A DNA stretch of 64,000 bases from Micromonospora luteifusca (GCF_016907275.1 NZ_JAFBBP010000001.1:1178001-1242000), one strand, 5' to 3'. Positions 8,873-19,337 are shown, counted from the first letter of the stretch. Numbers and translations: made by a program. The notes: generated from the letters alone by a model not told the origin.

Positions 8873-8901
8873 ACGTTACGTAATTACCTGGAGGGTCGCA
8901 A
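8873..8901 (-). promoter_or_regulatory. suf operon promoter (leaderless) with overlapping palindrome
   Basis: Minus strand: -35 TTGCGA (8896-8901), 17-base spacer, -10 TAACGT (8873-8878), then seven bases to the GTG of sufR. The spacer and -10 carry two overlapping palindromes, TTACGTAA (8876-8883) and GTAATTAC (8880-8887), placed where a repressor would block RNA polymerase. SufR is the natural candidate to bind there (inference). Confidence 0.7.
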
Positions 8902-8967
8902 ACCCGGGCCCCGGTGATCCGAACCACCGCGCGACCGAGTCGGACAAACCTCGATCACTACAGTGCG

Positions 8968-8973
8968 TAGGAT
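8968..8973 (+). promoter_or_regulatory. -10 box of leaderless ctaA
   Basis: TAGGAT fits the actinobacterial TANNNT -10 consensus and ends seven bases before the GTG of ctaA (8981), so transcription should begin at or next to the start codon. No convincing -35 is visible. The promoter is divergent to that of sufR. Confidence 0.55.
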
Positions 8974-8980
8974 TTGCGCC

Positions 8981-9928
8981 GTGAACCGAATCACGCGTCC
9001 GGTCTCCGGCACCCTGCTGCGCCGCCTCGCGCTCACCTCGATCATCGCGAACGTGGGCGTCGTCGTCACCGGCGGGGCCGTCCGCCTGACCGCCTCGGGC
9101 CTCGGTTGCCCCACCTGGCCCCGGTGCACCGACGATTCGTACGTCACCTCGTCCGAGTTGGGCGTGCACGGAGTGATCGAATTCGGCAACCGGATGCTGG
9201 GCTTCGCCGTGGGTCTGATCGCGCTGGCCACCGTGCTGGCCGTACTGCTGCACCGGCCCCGCCGACCCGGGCTCCTCGCACTGGCCGTGGTGGTCTTCCT
9301 GGGCATCCCCGCCCAGGCGGTGATCGGTGGCATCACCGTGCTGACCGACCTCAACCCGTGGGTGGTCGGGCTGCACTTCCTCGCCTCGATGGCGGTGATC
9401 GCCGCCGCGTACGCCCTCTGGCGGCGCATCGGCGACCCCGACGGCCCAGCCGTGGCCGTGGTGCCCGCACCACTGCGCGCGCTGGCCCGGGTCACCACCG
9501 GCGTCACCGTCGCCGTACTGGTCATCGGCACCTGGGTCACCGGCAGCGGCCCGCACGCCGGCGACCACGGCGCGGCCCGCAACGGCCTGGACCCGGAGTC
9601 GATCTCGCAGGTGCACGCGGACGCTGTCTTCCTGCTGATCGGCCTCTCGGTAGCGCTGATCTTCGCGTTCCGCGCCGTCGGTGCGCGGCGGGCCACCCGG
9701 GCCGCGATCGTGCTGATCGCCGTGGAGCTGGGTCAGGGCCTGATCGGCTTCGTGCAGTACTTCACCCATGTGCCGGCGCTCCTGGTCGGCGCACACATGC
9801 TCGGCTCCTGCCTGGTACTGCTGGCCGCCCTGTCGGTGCAATGGTCGACCCGCGAGCGCCACCCGGTCGCCCCGGCACCCGAGACCACCCCCGCCGACGA
9901 CGCCGCACCAGTCCCGGTCACCGCCTGA
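8981..9928 (+). CDS. ctaA: Heme A synthase (COX15/CtaA)
   Basis: 315-residue polytopic membrane protein with about eight hydrophobic helices that oxidises the heme O methyl group to give heme A for cytochrome c oxidase. Visible signatures: VTGGAVRLTASGLGCPTWPR with a cysteine near the first helix, EFGNRMLG (heme-ligand region), VVGLHFLASM, ISQVHADAVF and LVGAHMLGS, giving the paired histidines expected for two heme sites. GTG at 8981 is taken as start because of the -10 box seven bases before it; a GTG at 8963 is in frame. ctaB, encoding the preceding enzyme, lies 1.6 kb away on the other strand. Confidence 0.93.
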   Translation: MNRITRPVSGTLLRRLALTSIIANVGVVVTGGAVRLTASGLGCPTWPRCTDDSYVTSSELGVHGVIEFGNRMLGFAVGLIALATVLAVLLHRPRRPGLLALAVVVFLGIPAQAVIGGITVLTDLNPWVVGLHFLASMAVIAAAYALWRRIGDPDGPAVAVVPAPLRALARVTTGVTVAVLVIGTWVTGSGPHAGDHGAARNGLDPESISQVHADAVFLLIGLSVALIFAFRAVGARRATRAAIVLIAVELGQGLIGFVQYFTHVPALLVGAHMLGSCLVLLAALSVQWSTRERHPVAPAPETTPADDAAPVPVTA

Positions 9929-9963
9929 CGTCCCGCGGAGCCCCGCGCCCCGCCTGACGCGGG

Positions 9964-10884
9964 TCAGGTGCGGCGGGCCAGTTGGGTGGTGATCGCGGCA
10001 GCGAGACGGTCGGGGGCTCCGTCGGCGTACCCGATGAAGAGCGACGGCTCGGTCAGCTCCAGCTCGACCAGGACCGGCTCGCCGTCCGGACCGGGGATCA
10101 GGTCGACCCGGGCGTAGAGCAGCTGCCGTGTGCCGCCAGGAATCGCGGCGAGGGTCTTTTCGGCCACCGCCAGCTGTTCGGGTCGGGCGGTGCGGGTAGT
10201 GATCTCTTCGGCCTTGTAGAGCCCGTCCGGGCCGAGGTCCGGCCCGGTCAGCATCGGGCCCTTGCGGATCGCGTGGCTGAAGGTGAGCCCGTCCGGGCCG
10301 GCCAGGAAGAGCAGTGCCGTCTCGCCCTCGGTGTCGACGGCGCGCAGGTACGGCTGGACCATGGTCACCCGGCCGGCGTCGGAGAGCCGGCGGACGTGTG
10401 CCACGGCCAGGTCGCGGTGCTCCGGGTCGGCCAGGTCGTAGCGGCCGGTGTCCTGACTGCCGGCGCTCACGGCGGGCTTGAGCACGTACTCGCCGGTTTC
10501 GGCGGGTGGCTGCCAACTCTCCCCCGGCTCGACCCACGAGGTCGGGACGGTCGGCACCCCGGCGGCGCTCAGCTCGGCGAGGTAGCGCTTGTCGGTGTTC
10601 CAGCGAACCACGTCGGCCGGGTTGACCAGCGCCGGGACGGATGCCGCCCAGGCGACGAACTCGTCGCGGCGCAGCGCGTAGTCCCATGGTGAGCGGAGCA
10701 CGACCAGGTCGTAGGAGGACCAGTCGACGTCGGGGTCGTCCCAGACCGGGGTCTCGACCGTGATGCCGCGGGCGGTGAGCGGGGCGAGAACGAGCCGGTC
10801 GTCCGGGTCGAGGTCGACCAGGTCGGCACAGGTCACGAGAGCGACCCGGGGTTCCCCCCGGGTCGACGTGTGATGGGTGGTCAA
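9964..10884 (-). CDS. ATP-grasp domain protein, substrate unknown
   Basis: 306-residue ATP-grasp enzyme of the RimK/glutathione-synthetase-like type. The N-terminal part has DLVVLRSPWDYALRRDEF and RWNTDKRYLAELSAAGVPTVP (linker and first ATP contact), then YVLKPAVSAGSQDTGRYDL (lysine of the nucleotide loop) and MVQPYLRAVDTEGETALLFL. The metal-binding end is ARVDLIPGPDGEPVLVELEL with TEPSLFIGY. Such enzymes join a carboxylate to an amine via acyl phosphate; members include O-ureido-serine cyclo-ligases, but no antibiotic or peptide pathway is adjacent. It converges on ctaA and lies 13 bases upstream of the next minus-strand gene. Confidence 0.82.
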   Translation of the reverse strand: MTTHHTSTRGEPRVALVTCADLVDLDPDDRLVLAPLTARGITVETPVWDDPDVDWSSYDLVVLRSPWDYALRRDEFVAWAASVPALVNPADVVRWNTDKRYLAELSAAGVPTVPTSWVEPGESWQPPAETGEYVLKPAVSAGSQDTGRYDLADPEHRDLAVAHVRRLSDAGRVTMVQPYLRAVDTEGETALLFLAGPDGLTFSHAIRKGPMLTGPDLGPDGLYKAEEITTRTARPEQLAVAEKTLAAIPGGTRQLLYARVDLIPGPDGEPVLVELELTEPSLFIGYADGAPDRLAAAITTQLARRT

Positions 10885-10897
10885 TTCAGCTGTCTAT

Positions 10898-11233
10898 TCA
10901 GCGGGCCATCGTGCGCCGGGCCATCGACCGCCAGAGGTCGTTGCTCGGGCGCATCTGGTCCATCAGTTCACGCTCCCAGGCGTTCTCGACGGTGACTCCC
11001 GCCTTGGCGCACGCCTCCCGTGCGGTGACGGTGTCGTCGGCGAACTGGTCGCCCCACTCACCGTCGGAACCCACGAGGACGATTCGGGCGCCACGCTTGC
11101 CGACGTACTCGATGACCGCCTTCGCGCCGCCGTGCCCGGCGGCGAACGCCTGGAGGCCCGCGACCAGGCCGTGGGGCGCCTGCTCGCCGGCGGTCTGCTC
11201 GGCCGTCAGCGTCGTATCGGAACCATCTGCCAT
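10898..11233 (-). CDS. Conserved actinobacterial protein of unknown function
   Basis: 111-residue soluble protein with no recognised domain. The central stretch GGAKAVIEYVGKRGARIVLV, then GSDGEWGDQFADDTVTAREA, suggests a small alpha/beta domain. The C-terminus ends in a basic tail (LWRSMARRTMAR). The start is the ATG at 11231-11233 because a TAGGCT -10 box ends seven bases upstream; a longer frame reaching 11323 runs through AT-richer intergenic sequence and is unlikely. It precedes the ATP-grasp gene on the same strand with 13 bases between, so cotranscription is likely. Confidence 0.65.
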   Translation of the reverse strand: MADGSDTTLTAEQTAGEQAPHGLVAGLQAFAAGHGGAKAVIEYVGKRGARIVLVGSDGEWGDQFADDTVTAREACAKAGVTVENAWERELMDQMRPSNDLWRSMARRTMAR

Positions 11234-11240
11234 GACGCGA

Positions 11241-11246
11241 AGCCTA
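11241..11246 (-). promoter_or_regulatory. -10 box of a leaderless transcript
   Basis: TAGGCT on the minus strand, seven bases before the ATG at 11233. No clear -35. It would drive the small conserved gene and the ATP-grasp gene. Confidence 0.45.
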
Positions 11247-11332
11247 AGCAGACCTGCACCCCCTCGGGCGAGAATCATGAACCTTTTGTGATGCCAATTA
11301 CTCAGAGGTTTAAGGAAGACCACAGCTTTGGT

Positions 11333-11350
11333 GTCCGGTTATATCCGGAC
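11333..11350. promoter_or_regulatory. 18-base palindrome in an AT-richer gap
   Basis: GTCCGG-TTATAT-CCGGAC is a perfect dyad with 6-base arms around an AT core. It lies in the roughly 300-base gap between ctaB and the small conserved gene, which is visibly lower in GC than its surroundings and contains no gene I can support. A further CCCGGAC sequence is at about 11444. An operator is possible; the stem is too short for a convincing terminator. Confidence 0.35.
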
Positions 11351-11532
11351 TTTATTGCTCAAAGCACGCGGCCAAACCAGTGCCCAACCGTCGCAGGTTG
11401 AGCCGATCCGGCTCATGTTGAAAGTTACTATGATGTGACGTTAAACCCGGACAACTCATCCATGGTCATGATTAGTCAGGAGATCATCGGCGCGCGACTG
11501 GCACACCGGCGGAGCCGCAGGACGTGAACGGG

Positions 11533-12483
11533 TCAGATCAGCGCGTCGAGCGCGACAGCCACGAACACGATCGTCAGGTACGTCGTCGACCAGTGGAACA
11601 GCCGCATCGGCTTGACCGCCTCGCCGCGCGTCGCGCGTCGGCAGAGCCGGTGCGCCTCGACCACGAAGATGGCACCCACCACCAGGGTCGGCACCCCGTA
11701 GATCGCGCTGAGCCCCAGCGGCCAGACGGCCAGGGAGGTGAGCACGGTGAGCCACGCGAAGATCAGGATCTCGGCGTTCACCCGCCGGGTCGAGGCGACC
11801 ACCGGCAGCATCGGAATCCCGGCCCGCGCGTAGTCGTCCTTGTACTTCATGGCGAGGGGGTAGAAGTGCGGCATCTGCCAGAAGAAGACCACCGCGAAGA
11901 GCCCCCAGGCGGCAGGCGCCAGTGAGCCGGTCACCGCCGCCCACCCGATCAGCACCGGGGCCGCCCCGCAGGCGCCACCCCAGAAGGTGTTCGTCGGGGT
12001 GGACCGCTTGAGCCACAGGGTGTAGACGAGGTCGTAGTAGGCGATCGCCGCGAGGGTCAGCCCGGCGGCCAGCAGGTTGGTGAACGCCGCCATCAGGGCG
12101 ACCGACACCACCGCGAGCACCAGACCGAAGATCAGCGCGTTCCGTGGCGACACGGTGTGCGCCGGCAGCGGCCGACGCTTGGTACGCCGCATCAACTGGT
12201 CGATGTCCCGGTCGATGTAGCAGTTGAGCACGCTGGCCGCGCCCGCGGCGAGCGAGCCACCGATCAGCACGACGGCCATCAGCCACAGCGACGGGAGCCC
12301 ACGCTCGGCGAGCATCATCGCCGGGATGGTGGTGACCAGCAGCAGTTCGACGATCCGCGGCTTGGTGAGCGCCACGTACGCCAGGAGGACCGCGCGTACG
12401 TCCCGCCGGGCCACCGGACCCTCGGCAGCCCGGGCCGGGTGCCCGGCCGGGCTGCTCGCGGGGCGCTCGGTGATCATGCTCAC
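11533..12483 (-). CDS. ctaB: Protoheme IX farnesyltransferase (heme O synthase)
   Basis: About 316 residues, UbiA-family prenyltransferase with around nine membrane helices; it transfers a farnesyl group to heme B to make heme O. The catalytic aspartate-rich motif is [20 protein letters not shown]; the second block is [20 protein letters not shown], and [15 protein letters not shown] is typical of CtaB. GTG at 12481-12483 is chosen because AAGGTGG lies six bases upstream; an ATG two codons further in is the alternative. It is divergent from tkt, the usual actinobacterial arrangement. Confidence 0.93.
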   Translation of the reverse strand: MSMITERPASSPAGHPARAAEGPVARRDVRAVLLAYVALTKPRIVELLLVTTIPAMMLAERGLPSLWLMAVVLIGGSLAAGAASVLNCYIDRDIDQLMRRTKRRPLPAHTVSPRNALIFGLVLAVVSVALMAAFTNLLAAGLTLAAIAYYDLVYTLWLKRSTPTNTFWGGACGAAPVLIGWAAVTGSLAPAAWGLFAVVFFWQMPHFYPLAMKYKDDYARAGIPMLPVVASTRRVNAEILIFAWLTVLTSLAVWPLGLSAIYGVPTLVVGAIFVVEAHRLCRRATRGEAVKPMRLFHWSTTYLTIVFVAVALDALI

Positions 12484-12748
12484 GGATTGCCACCTTCCGG
12501 CATCGGCACGGGGAGATCGGATCGGCCCGGACCGCTCGGGTCCGCATACCGACCCACACACTACGCGTTGTCGTTTTGGCTGCCCGGCCGACCCGACAAC
12601 GGTGCGGGCCGTCACACCACCGGGTTGAACCGGGCATTCGAATGGTCACGTAGCGCACACCATGCAGAGATCCCTGGGCGCACGTTTAGGGACGCTCGAT
12701 AGGGTCACCAATGAGGGTTCCGCCCATCTGCCGAGGAGCACAACCATC

Positions 12749-14887
12749 GTGGCTGCCAAACGACCCGAGCACTCCGCACTGAACTGGTCCGACCTCGATC
12801 GCCGGGCCGTAGATACCGTCCGCGTGCTGGCTATGGATGCCGTGGAGAAATCCGGCAACGGCCACCCGGGCACCGCGATGAGCCTCGCGCCCGCGGCGTA
12901 CCTCCTCTTCAACCGCGTCATGCGGCACAATCCGGCCGACCCGAACTGGGGCGGCCGCGACCGGTTCGTGCTCTCCGCCGGGCACTCCAGCCTGACTCTC
13001 TACATCCAGCTGTTCCTGTCCGGCTACCCGCTGAGCCTGGACGACCTGAAGTCGCTGCGGCAGTGGGGTTCGCAGACTCCGGGTCACCCCGAGCACGGGC
13101 ACACCCCGGGCGTGGAGACCACCACCGGGCCGCTCGGGCAGGGCCTGGGCAACGCGGTCGGCATGGCCATGGCGACCCGCCGCGAGCGCGGCCTGTTCGA
13201 CCCGGAGGCCGAGCCGGGCGCGTCGGTCTTCGACCACAACATCTGGTGCATCGTCTCCGACGGTGACATCGAGGAGGGCATCAGCCACGAGGCCAGCGCC
13301 CTCGCCGGGCACCAGCAGCTGGGCAACCTCACGGTGATCTACGACGACAACGAGATCTCCATCGAGGACGACACCCGGATCGCCAAGAGCGAGGACGTGG
13401 CCGCCCGCTACGAGGCGTACGGCTGGCACGTGCAGACCGTCGACTGGCGTCTCGGCGACGCCGACCAGGGCGACTACCACGAGGACGCCGAGGCGCTGTA
13501 CGCGGCGCTGGTGGCCGCCAAGGCGGAGACCGGCCGCCCCTCCTTCATCGCGCTGCGCACCATCATCGGCTGGCCCGCGCCCAACAAGCAGAACACCGGC
13601 AAGATCCACGGTTCGGCGCTCGGCGCCGACGAGGTGAAGGCCACCAAGCGGATCCTCGACTTCGACCCGGAGCAGACCTTCCAGGTCGACGAGGAGGTGC
13701 TCAGCCACGCCCGCACGGTGATGGGCCGCGGCTCCGACGCCCAGCAGGAGTGGACCACGGCGTTCGACTCCTGGAAGAAGGCCAACCCGGAGCGCACCGC
13801 GCTCTACGAGCGGCTGGCTGGCCGCGTACTCCCCGACGGCTGGGCCGACGCTGTGCCGGTGTTCCCCGCGGATGCCAAGGGGGTGGCCACCCGGGCGGCC
13901 TCCGGCAAGGTGCTGGAGGCGCTCGCGCCGGTGCTCCCGGAGCTGTGGGGCGGCTCGGCCGACCTGGCCGAGAGCAACAACACCACCATGAAGGGCGAGC
14001 CGTCGTTCATTCCGGCCGCGCACGCCACCAAGGACTTCCCCGGCCACGAGTACGGCCGCACGCTGCACTTCGGCATCCGTGAGCACGCCATGGGCGCGAT
14101 CCTCAACGGCATCGCCCTGCACGGTGGCACCCGCCCGTACGGCGGCACGTTCCTGGTCTTCAGCGACTACATGCGTCCGTCGGTGCGGCTGGCCGCGCTG
14201 ATGAAGCTGCCGGTGACCTACGTCTGGACGCACGACTCGATCGGCCTCGGCGAGGACGGCCCGACCCACCAGCCGGTGGAGCACCTGACCGCGCTGCGCG
14301 CCATCCCGGGCCTGGACGTGGTCCGTCCGGCAGACGCCAACGAGACCGCCTGGGCCTGGCGGCAGGCGCTGGAGCACACCGACCGGCCGACCGCGCTGGC
14401 GCTGAGCCGTCAGCCGCTGCCGACCATGGACCGCGACGTCCTGGGCAGCGCGGAGGGCGTGGCCAAGGGTGGCTACGTGCTGGCCGAGGCATCCAACGGC
14501 AAGCCTCAGGTGATCATCGTCGGCACCGGTTCCGAGGTGCAGCTCTGCCTGACCGCCCGAGAGCGGCTGGAGGCCGATGGCACCCCGACCCGGGTCGTGT
14601 CGATGCCCTGCCAGGAGTGGTTCTACGAGCAGGACGAGGCGTACCGGGAGTCAGTGCTCCCGCGCGGGGTAAAGGCACGGGTGAGCGTGGAAGCGGGCAT
14701 CGCGATGTCCTGGCGCGGCATCGTCGGTGACCTGGGCGAGAGCGTGAGCCTGGAGCACTACGGAGCGAGCGCCCCGCACACCGTGCTCTTCGAGCAGTTC
14801 GGGTTCACTCCCGACCGGATCGTGGCGGCGGCGCACGCCTCGCTGGCCCGGGTGGGCGACATCACCGGTTTCACGACCGGCAACTGA
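12749..14887 (+). CDS. tkt: Transketolase
   Basis: 712-residue thiamine-diphosphate enzyme of the non-oxidative pentose phosphate pathway. Motifs: GNGHPGTAMSLAPAAYLLF near the N-terminus, GPLGQGLGNAVGMAMATRRE, the ThDP motif SDGDIEEGISHEASALAGH with YDDNEISIEDD, the transketolase signature GGTFLVFSDYMRPSVRLAAL, and THDSIGLGEDGPTHQPVEHL. Start is the GTG at 12749 with GAGGAG ten bases upstream; in-frame codons back to 12662 have no ribosome site. It opens the tkt-tal-pgi-zwf-opcA-pgl cluster; tal follows 15 bases later. Confidence 0.96.
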   Translation: MAAKRPEHSALNWSDLDRRAVDTVRVLAMDAVEKSGNGHPGTAMSLAPAAYLLFNRVMRHNPADPNWGGRDRFVLSAGHSSLTLYIQLFLSGYPLSLDDLKSLRQWGSQTPGHPEHGHTPGVETTTGPLGQGLGNAVGMAMATRRERGLFDPEAEPGASVFDHNIWCIVSDGDIEEGISHEASALAGHQQLGNLTVIYDDNEISIEDDTRIAKSEDVAARYEAYGWHVQTVDWRLGDADQGDYHEDAEALYAALVAAKAETGRPSFIALRTIIGWPAPNKQNTGKIHGSALGADEVKATKRILDFDPEQTFQVDEEVLSHARTVMGRGSDAQQEWTTAFDSWKKANPERTALYERLAGRVLPDGWADAVPVFPADAKGVATRAASGKVLEALAPVLPELWGGSADLAESNNTTMKGEPSFIPAAHATKDFPGHEYGRTLHFGIREHAMGAILNGIALHGGTRPYGGTFLVFSDYMRPSVRLAALMKLPVTYVWTHDSIGLGEDGPTHQPVEHLTALRAIPGLDVVRPADANETAWAWRQALEHTDRPTALALSRQPLPTMDRDVLGSAEGVAKGGYVLAEASNGKPQVIIVGTGSEVQLCLTARERLEADGTPTRVVSMPCQEWFYEQDEAYRESVLPRGVKARVSVEAGIAMSWRGIVGDLGESVSLEHYGASAPHTVLFEQFGFTPDRIVAAAHASLARVGDITGFTTGN

Positions 14888-14902
14888 GGGAGCGTGGACG
14901 GC

Positions 14903-16081
14903 ATGACGGACAAGCTGAATGAGCTGAGCGCTGCGGGCGTGGCGGTCTGGCTCGACGATCTTTCCCGAGTACGACTGAGCTCCGGCGGGCTGGACCAGCT
15001 CCGCCGCGAGAAGCACGTCGCCGGAGTCACCACCAATCCGACGATCTTCGCCAAGGCGCTGAGCGACGCCGACGAGTACAACTGGCAGCTGCGCGACCTC
15101 GCCACCCGTGGGGTGGAGGTCGAGGAGTCGGTACGCATGCTCACCACGTACGACGTGCGGTGGGCCTGCGACGTGATGCGCCCGTCGTACGACGCGAGCG
15201 CCGGTGTCGACGGCCGGGTCTCCATCGAGGTGGACCCCCGGCTGGCCCATGAGAGCGACCGGACGGTGGCCGAGGCCAAGGCCCTCTGGTGGTTGGTGGA
15301 CCGCCCCAACCTCTACATCAAGATCCCGGCCACCGAGGCGGGCCTCCCGGCGATCACCGCCACCCTGGCCGAGGGGATCAGCGTCAACGTCACGCTGATC
15401 TTCGGCCTGGACCGCTACTCGGCGGTCATGGAGGCGTTCCTCGCCGGTCTGGAGCAGGCCAAGGCGAACGGCCACGACCTGTCCAAGATCGGCTCGGTGG
15501 CGTCGTTCTTCGTCTCCCGGGTCGACTCCGAGGTCGACAAGAGGCTGGAGAAGGTCGGCTCCGACCAGGCCAAGGCCCTCAAGGGCAAGGCTGCCATCGC
15601 CAACGCGCAGCTGGCGTACGAGCGCTACACCGAGGTGTTCTCCTCCGACCGCTGGAAGGCGCTCGCCGGCGCCGGCGCGCACCCGCAGCGGCCGCTGTGG
15701 GCGTCCACCTCGACGAAGAACCCGGACTACCGCGACGTCATCTACGTCGAGGAACTGATCGCCCCCGGCACGGTCAACACCATGCCGGAGTCGGTCATCC
15801 ACGCCTACGCCGATCACGGCGAGACCCGCGGCGACACCATCACCGGCGCCTACGACGCGGCCCGCAAGGTCTTCGCCGACCTGGAGTCGGTCGGGGTGGA
15901 CATGGACGACGTGATCGTCACCCTGGAGCGCGAGGGCGTGGAGAAGTTCGAGGCCAGCTGGCAGGAACTGCTCGACGGCGTCCGCAAGTCGCTCGAGGCG
16001 GCGGGTGCCGGCAAGGGTTCGCCGAACAAGGCCGCCAAGGGCAACGCGAAGGCCGCCGAGAAGGCCGGTGGTAACGCATGA
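14903..16081 (+). CDS. tal: Transaldolase
   Basis: 392-residue transaldolase of the actinobacterial type. It exchanges dihydroxyacetone units between sugar phosphates through a Schiff base; the lysine is in [16 protein letters not shown]. Other marks are [19 protein letters not shown] near the N-terminus and [19 protein letters not shown]. The C-terminus is a short Lys/Ala/Gly-rich tail ([20 protein letters not shown]), probably disordered. ATG at 14903 lies about ten bases after GGGAG; the in-frame GTG at 14894 is too close to that site. The stop overlaps the pgi start (ATGA). Confidence 0.94.
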   Translation: MTDKLNELSAAGVAVWLDDLSRVRLSSGGLDQLRREKHVAGVTTNPTIFAKALSDADEYNWQLRDLATRGVEVEESVRMLTTYDVRWACDVMRPSYDASAGVDGRVSIEVDPRLAHESDRTVAEAKALWWLVDRPNLYIKIPATEAGLPAITATLAEGISVNVTLIFGLDRYSAVMEAFLAGLEQAKANGHDLSKIGSVASFFVSRVDSEVDKRLEKVGSDQAKALKGKAAIANAQLAYERYTEVFSSDRWKALAGAGAHPQRPLWASTSTKNPDYRDVIYVEELIAPGTVNTMPESVIHAYADHGETRGDTITGAYDAARKVFADLESVGVDMDDVIVTLEREGVEKFEASWQELLDGVRKSLEAAGAGKGSPNKAAKGNAKAAEKAGGNA

Positions 16082-17724
16082 GTGATCTTCTCGCTGGGCC
16101 GGTGGAGGCAGCCGCCGGGCTCGCGGTCTACGGCGCGGACGCGGTCGACAAGTCCGCGCCCGCCTCGACCCGGGACGCGCTGGTCAAGGCCGGTGTCCCG
16201 GGCAAGCTGGCGGGTAAGGACGCAAGCCTGTGGGGCCCGGACGCCGAAGCCGAGGCGAAGATCCGCCTCGGCTGGGTGGACACCCACCAGCGCAGCCGGG
16301 AGCTGCTGGTGCAGCTGGCCGAGCTGACCGCGGAGCTGGCCGATCTGGACCACGTGGTGCTCGCCGGGATGGGCGGCTCGTCGCTGGCCCCCGAGGTGAT
16401 CACCCGGACCCTGGGTCGTCCGCTGACCGTGCTGGACACCACCGACCCGGGCCAGGTCCGGGCGGCGCTCGGTGACCGGCTGGAGCGCACCGTGGTGGTG
16501 GTGGCCAGCAAGTCCGGATCGACCGTGGAGACCGACAGCCACCGACGCGCCTACTGGCAGGCGTTCCTGGACGCCGGGATGACCGAGGCGGAGGCCGGGC
16601 GGCACTTCGTCATCGTCACCGACCCGGGCTCGCCGCTGGAGACCACCGCGACCGAGATGGGCGCGTTCACCGTGCTCGCCGACCCGAACGTCGGCGGCCG
16701 GTACTCGGCGCTGACCGCGTTCGGCCTGGTGCCCTCGGCGCTGGCCGGGGTCGAGGTCGCGGAACTGCTCGACCAGGCCGAGGCGCTGGCCGCGTCGCTC
16801 GGCGCGGACCGGAACAACCCGGCGCTGGCGCTGGGCGCCGCTCTTGGCGCCGCGGCGACGCTGGCCCGGGACAAGGTCGCCCTGGTGTCCGACGGCACCG
16901 GCATCGACGGCCTCGGCGACTGGGCTGAGCAGCTGATCGCCGAGTCGACCGGCAAGGCCGGGGTGGGCATCCTCCCGGTGGTCGTGGAGTCCCCGCAGAG
17001 CCCCGGCGCCACCGGTGCGGACGTGCTGACCGTCAGCTACGGCGGCGCGCTCGCCCCCGGTGACGTGCCTGGTGGCGGCGCCACCCCGGACGTGGCCGTC
17101 AACGGCCCGCTGGGCGCGCAGTTCCTGGCCTGGGAGTACGCCACCGCGGTGGCCGGGGTGGTGCTCGGCATCGACCCGTTCAACCAGCCGAACGTCACCG
17201 AGTCCAAGGAGAACACCAACAAGATCCTGGCTTCGGGTCTGCCGGCGGAGACGCCGTCGTTCACCGAGGGCGCGATCGAGGTGTACGCCCCGCAGGGCGC
17301 TCCCGGGGACCTGGCCGGGGTGCTGCGCTGGCTGCTCGACGGGCTGGGCGACGACGGTTACCTCGCGGTGATGGCGTACCTCGACCGGTTCGCCGACGCC
17401 GACGCGGCCCGGCTGCGGCCGCTGCTGGCGCAGGCGGGGCGCCCGGTGACCTTCGGCTGGGGGCCGCGGTTCCTGCACTCGACGGGCCAGTACCACAAGG
17501 GCGGCCCGCAGGTCGGCAGCTACCTTCAGGTGACCGGCGCGGTCGCCGAGGACCTGAAGGTGCCGGGCAAGCCGTACACCTTCGGTGAGCTGCAGGCGGC
17601 ACAGGCCGCCGGCGACCGGCAGGCCCTCGCGGGTCGGGAGCGGCCGCTGCTGCGGCTGCACCTGACCGACCGGGCGGCCGGGGTCGCCCAACTGCTCGAC
17701 GCGGCCGGTGAGCTGCGGGCGTGA
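16078..17724 (+). CDS. pgi: Glucose-6-phosphate isomerase
   Basis: 548-residue SIS-fold isomerase of the actinobacterial type. Recognisable blocks: [14 protein letters not shown] (phosphate-binding SIS motif), [20 protein letters not shown] (second SIS block), [19 protein letters not shown], and [20 protein letters not shown] with the conserved C-terminal histidine/lysine region. It interconverts glucose-6-P and fructose-6-P, linking tkt/tal to zwf in the same cluster. The ATG overlaps the tal stop by four bases. The C-terminus overlaps the region upstream of zwf without interrupting it. Confidence 0.93.
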   Translation: MSDLLAGPVEAAAGLAVYGADAVDKSAPASTRDALVKAGVPGKLAGKDASLWGPDAEAEAKIRLGWVDTHQRSRELLVQLAELTAELADLDHVVLAGMGGSSLAPEVITRTLGRPLTVLDTTDPGQVRAALGDRLERTVVVVASKSGSTVETDSHRRAYWQAFLDAGMTEAEAGRHFVIVTDPGSPLETTATEMGAFTVLADPNVGGRYSALTAFGLVPSALAGVEVAELLDQAEALAASLGADRNNPALALGAALGAAATLARDKVALVSDGTGIDGLGDWAEQLIAESTGKAGVGILPVVVESPQSPGATGADVLTVSYGGALAPGDVPGGGATPDVAVNGPLGAQFLAWEYATAVAGVVLGIDPFNQPNVTESKENTNKILASGLPAETPSFTEGAIEVYAPQGAPGDLAGVLRWLLDGLGDDGYLAVMAYLDRFADADAARLRPLLAQAGRPVTFGWGPRFLHSTGQYHKGGPQVGSYLQVTGAVAEDLKVPGKPYTFGELQAAQAAGDRQALAGRERPLLRLHLTDRAAGVAQLLDAAGELRA

Positions 17725-17762
17725 GGATGGACGATGTGACTGAGGCGGAGCGAGGAGGCACC

Positions 17763-19337
17763 GTGAGCGCGAGGAGTGAGCCGATCTTGCGTAGCCCCGG
17801 AGCCGCGAACCGAGAGACCTCGGTGAACCCGCTCCGCGACCCGCAGGACCGCCGGTTGCCCCGGATCCCGGAGCCCTGCGCTCTGGTGATCTTCGGGGTG
17901 ACCGGCGACCTGGCCCGTAAGAAGCTGCTCCCCGCCGTCTACGACCTGGCCAACCGGGGGCTGCTGCCGCCGGGCTTCGTGGTGCTCGGCTTCGCGCGCC
18001 GCGACTGGGGTGACGGCGATTTCGAGACCCTCGCCTGCGAGGCGGCCCGCAAGCACGCCCGTACCCCCTGGCGGGACGAGGTGTGGGCACGCCTGGCCGG
18101 CAACATCAAGTTCGTCGGTGGGTCCTTCGACGACGACGCCGCGTTCGACCAGCTCGCTTCGACGCTGGACGACCTGCGGCAGACCCACGGCATCACCGGC
18201 AACGCGGCGTTCTACTTCTCCATCCCTCCGGCCGCCTTCCCCGTCGTGCTCAAGCAACTGGCTCGCACCGGGATGGCCGACAACGAGAAGTCCGGCGGTT
18301 GGCGCCGCGTCGTGGTGGAGAAGCCGTTCGGTAACGACCTGCCCTCGGCGAAGGCGCTCAACGACCTCGTCGACGACGTGTTCACCCGGCAGGACGTCTT
18401 CCGGATCGACCACTACCTGGGCAAGGAGACGGTCCAGAACATCCTCGCCCTGCGGTTCGCCAACAACCTGTTCGAGCCGCTGTGGAACTCCAAGTACGTC
18501 GACTCGGTGCAGATCACCATGGCCGAGGATGTCGGCATCGGCACCCGCGCCGGCTTCTACGACACCGTCGGCACCGCCCGCGACGTACTGCAGAACCACC
18601 TCCTGCAACTTCTCGCCCTGGTGGCGATGGAGGAGCCGACCAGCTTCGACGCCGACGAGATCCGGGCCGAGAAGCTGAAGGTGCTCAAGGCCATCACCCT
18701 GCCCAAGGACGTCGCCCGGGACACCGTCCGCGGCCAGTACCTGCCCGGCTGGGTGGGCGGCGAACGCGCGGTCGGGTACCTGGAGGAGCGGGACGTTCCC
18801 ACCGACTCCACCACGGAGACGTACGTGGCGGTGCGGCTGGGCATCCAGAACCGCCGCTGGGCGGAGGTGCCGTTCTACATCCGGGCCGGCAAGCGGCTGC
18901 CCCGGCGGGTCACCGAGGTCGCCATCATCTTCAAGAAGGCGCCGCACCTGCCGTTCAACGACGCCGACATGGAGTCGCTGGGCAACAACCAGCTGGTGAT
19001 CCGGGTGCAGCCGGACGAGGGCGTGGTGCTCAAGTTCGGCTCGAAGGTGCCGGGCACCACGATGGAGGTCCGCGACATCGCGATGGACTTCCAGTACGGC
19101 GAGGCGTTCACCGAATCCAGCCCTGAGGCGTACGAGCGGCTGGTCCTCGACGTGCTGATCGGCGACCGCACCCTGTTCCCGGACGCGGCCGAGGTCGAGC
19201 AGAGCTGGCAGGTGATCGACCCGCTGGAGCGCGCCTGGGAGGGCACCAAGCCGGAGCCGTACCGGGCCGGCGAGTGGGGGCCGCGGGCCTCCGACGAGAT
19301 GCTGGCCCGCGAGGGCCGCGCATGGCGGCGCGCGTGA
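17763..19337 (+). CDS. zwf: Glucose-6-phosphate 1-dehydrogenase
   Basis: About 524 residues. The NADP-binding Rossmann motif is [20 protein letters not shown]; the catalytic block is [20 protein letters not shown] (substrate lysine and catalytic histidine), with [17 protein letters not shown] before it. GTG at 17763 follows GAGGAGG by four bases. The first 20 codons look like an add-on made from a repeat-like sequence; a GTG at 17823 ([19 protein letters not shown]) gives the conserved family N-terminus and could be the real start. It commits glucose-6-P to the oxidative pentose phosphate pathway; opcA follows 43 bases on. Confidence 0.95.
   Translation: MSARSEPILRSPGAANRETSVNPLRDPQDRRLPRIPEPCALVIFGVTGDLARKKLLPAVYDLANRGLLPPGFVVLGFARRDWGDGDFETLACEAARKHARTPWRDEVWARLAGNIKFVGGSFDDDAAFDQLASTLDDLRQTHGITGNAAFYFSIPPAAFPVVLKQLARTGMADNEKSGGWRRVVVEKPFGNDLPSAKALNDLVDDVFTRQDVFRIDHYLGKETVQNILALRFANNLFEPLWNSKYVDSVQITMAEDVGIGTRAGFYDTVGTARDVLQNHLLQLLALVAMEEPTSFDADEIRAEKLKVLKAITLPKDVARDTVRGQYLPGWVGGERAVGYLEERDVPTDSTTETYVAVRLGIQNRRWAEVPFYIRAGKRLPRRVTEVAIIFKKAPHLPFNDADMESLGNNQLVIRVQPDEGVVLKFGSKVPGTTMEVRDIAMDFQYGEAFTESSPEAYERLVLDVLIGDRTLFPDAAEVEQSWQVIDPLERAWEGTKPEPYRAGEWGPRASDEMLAREGRAWRRA

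Noticed and set aside
11333..11350. Terminator of ctaB
   Set aside because: Only six paired bases per arm and no T-run in the minus-strand direction; kept as a possible operator instead.
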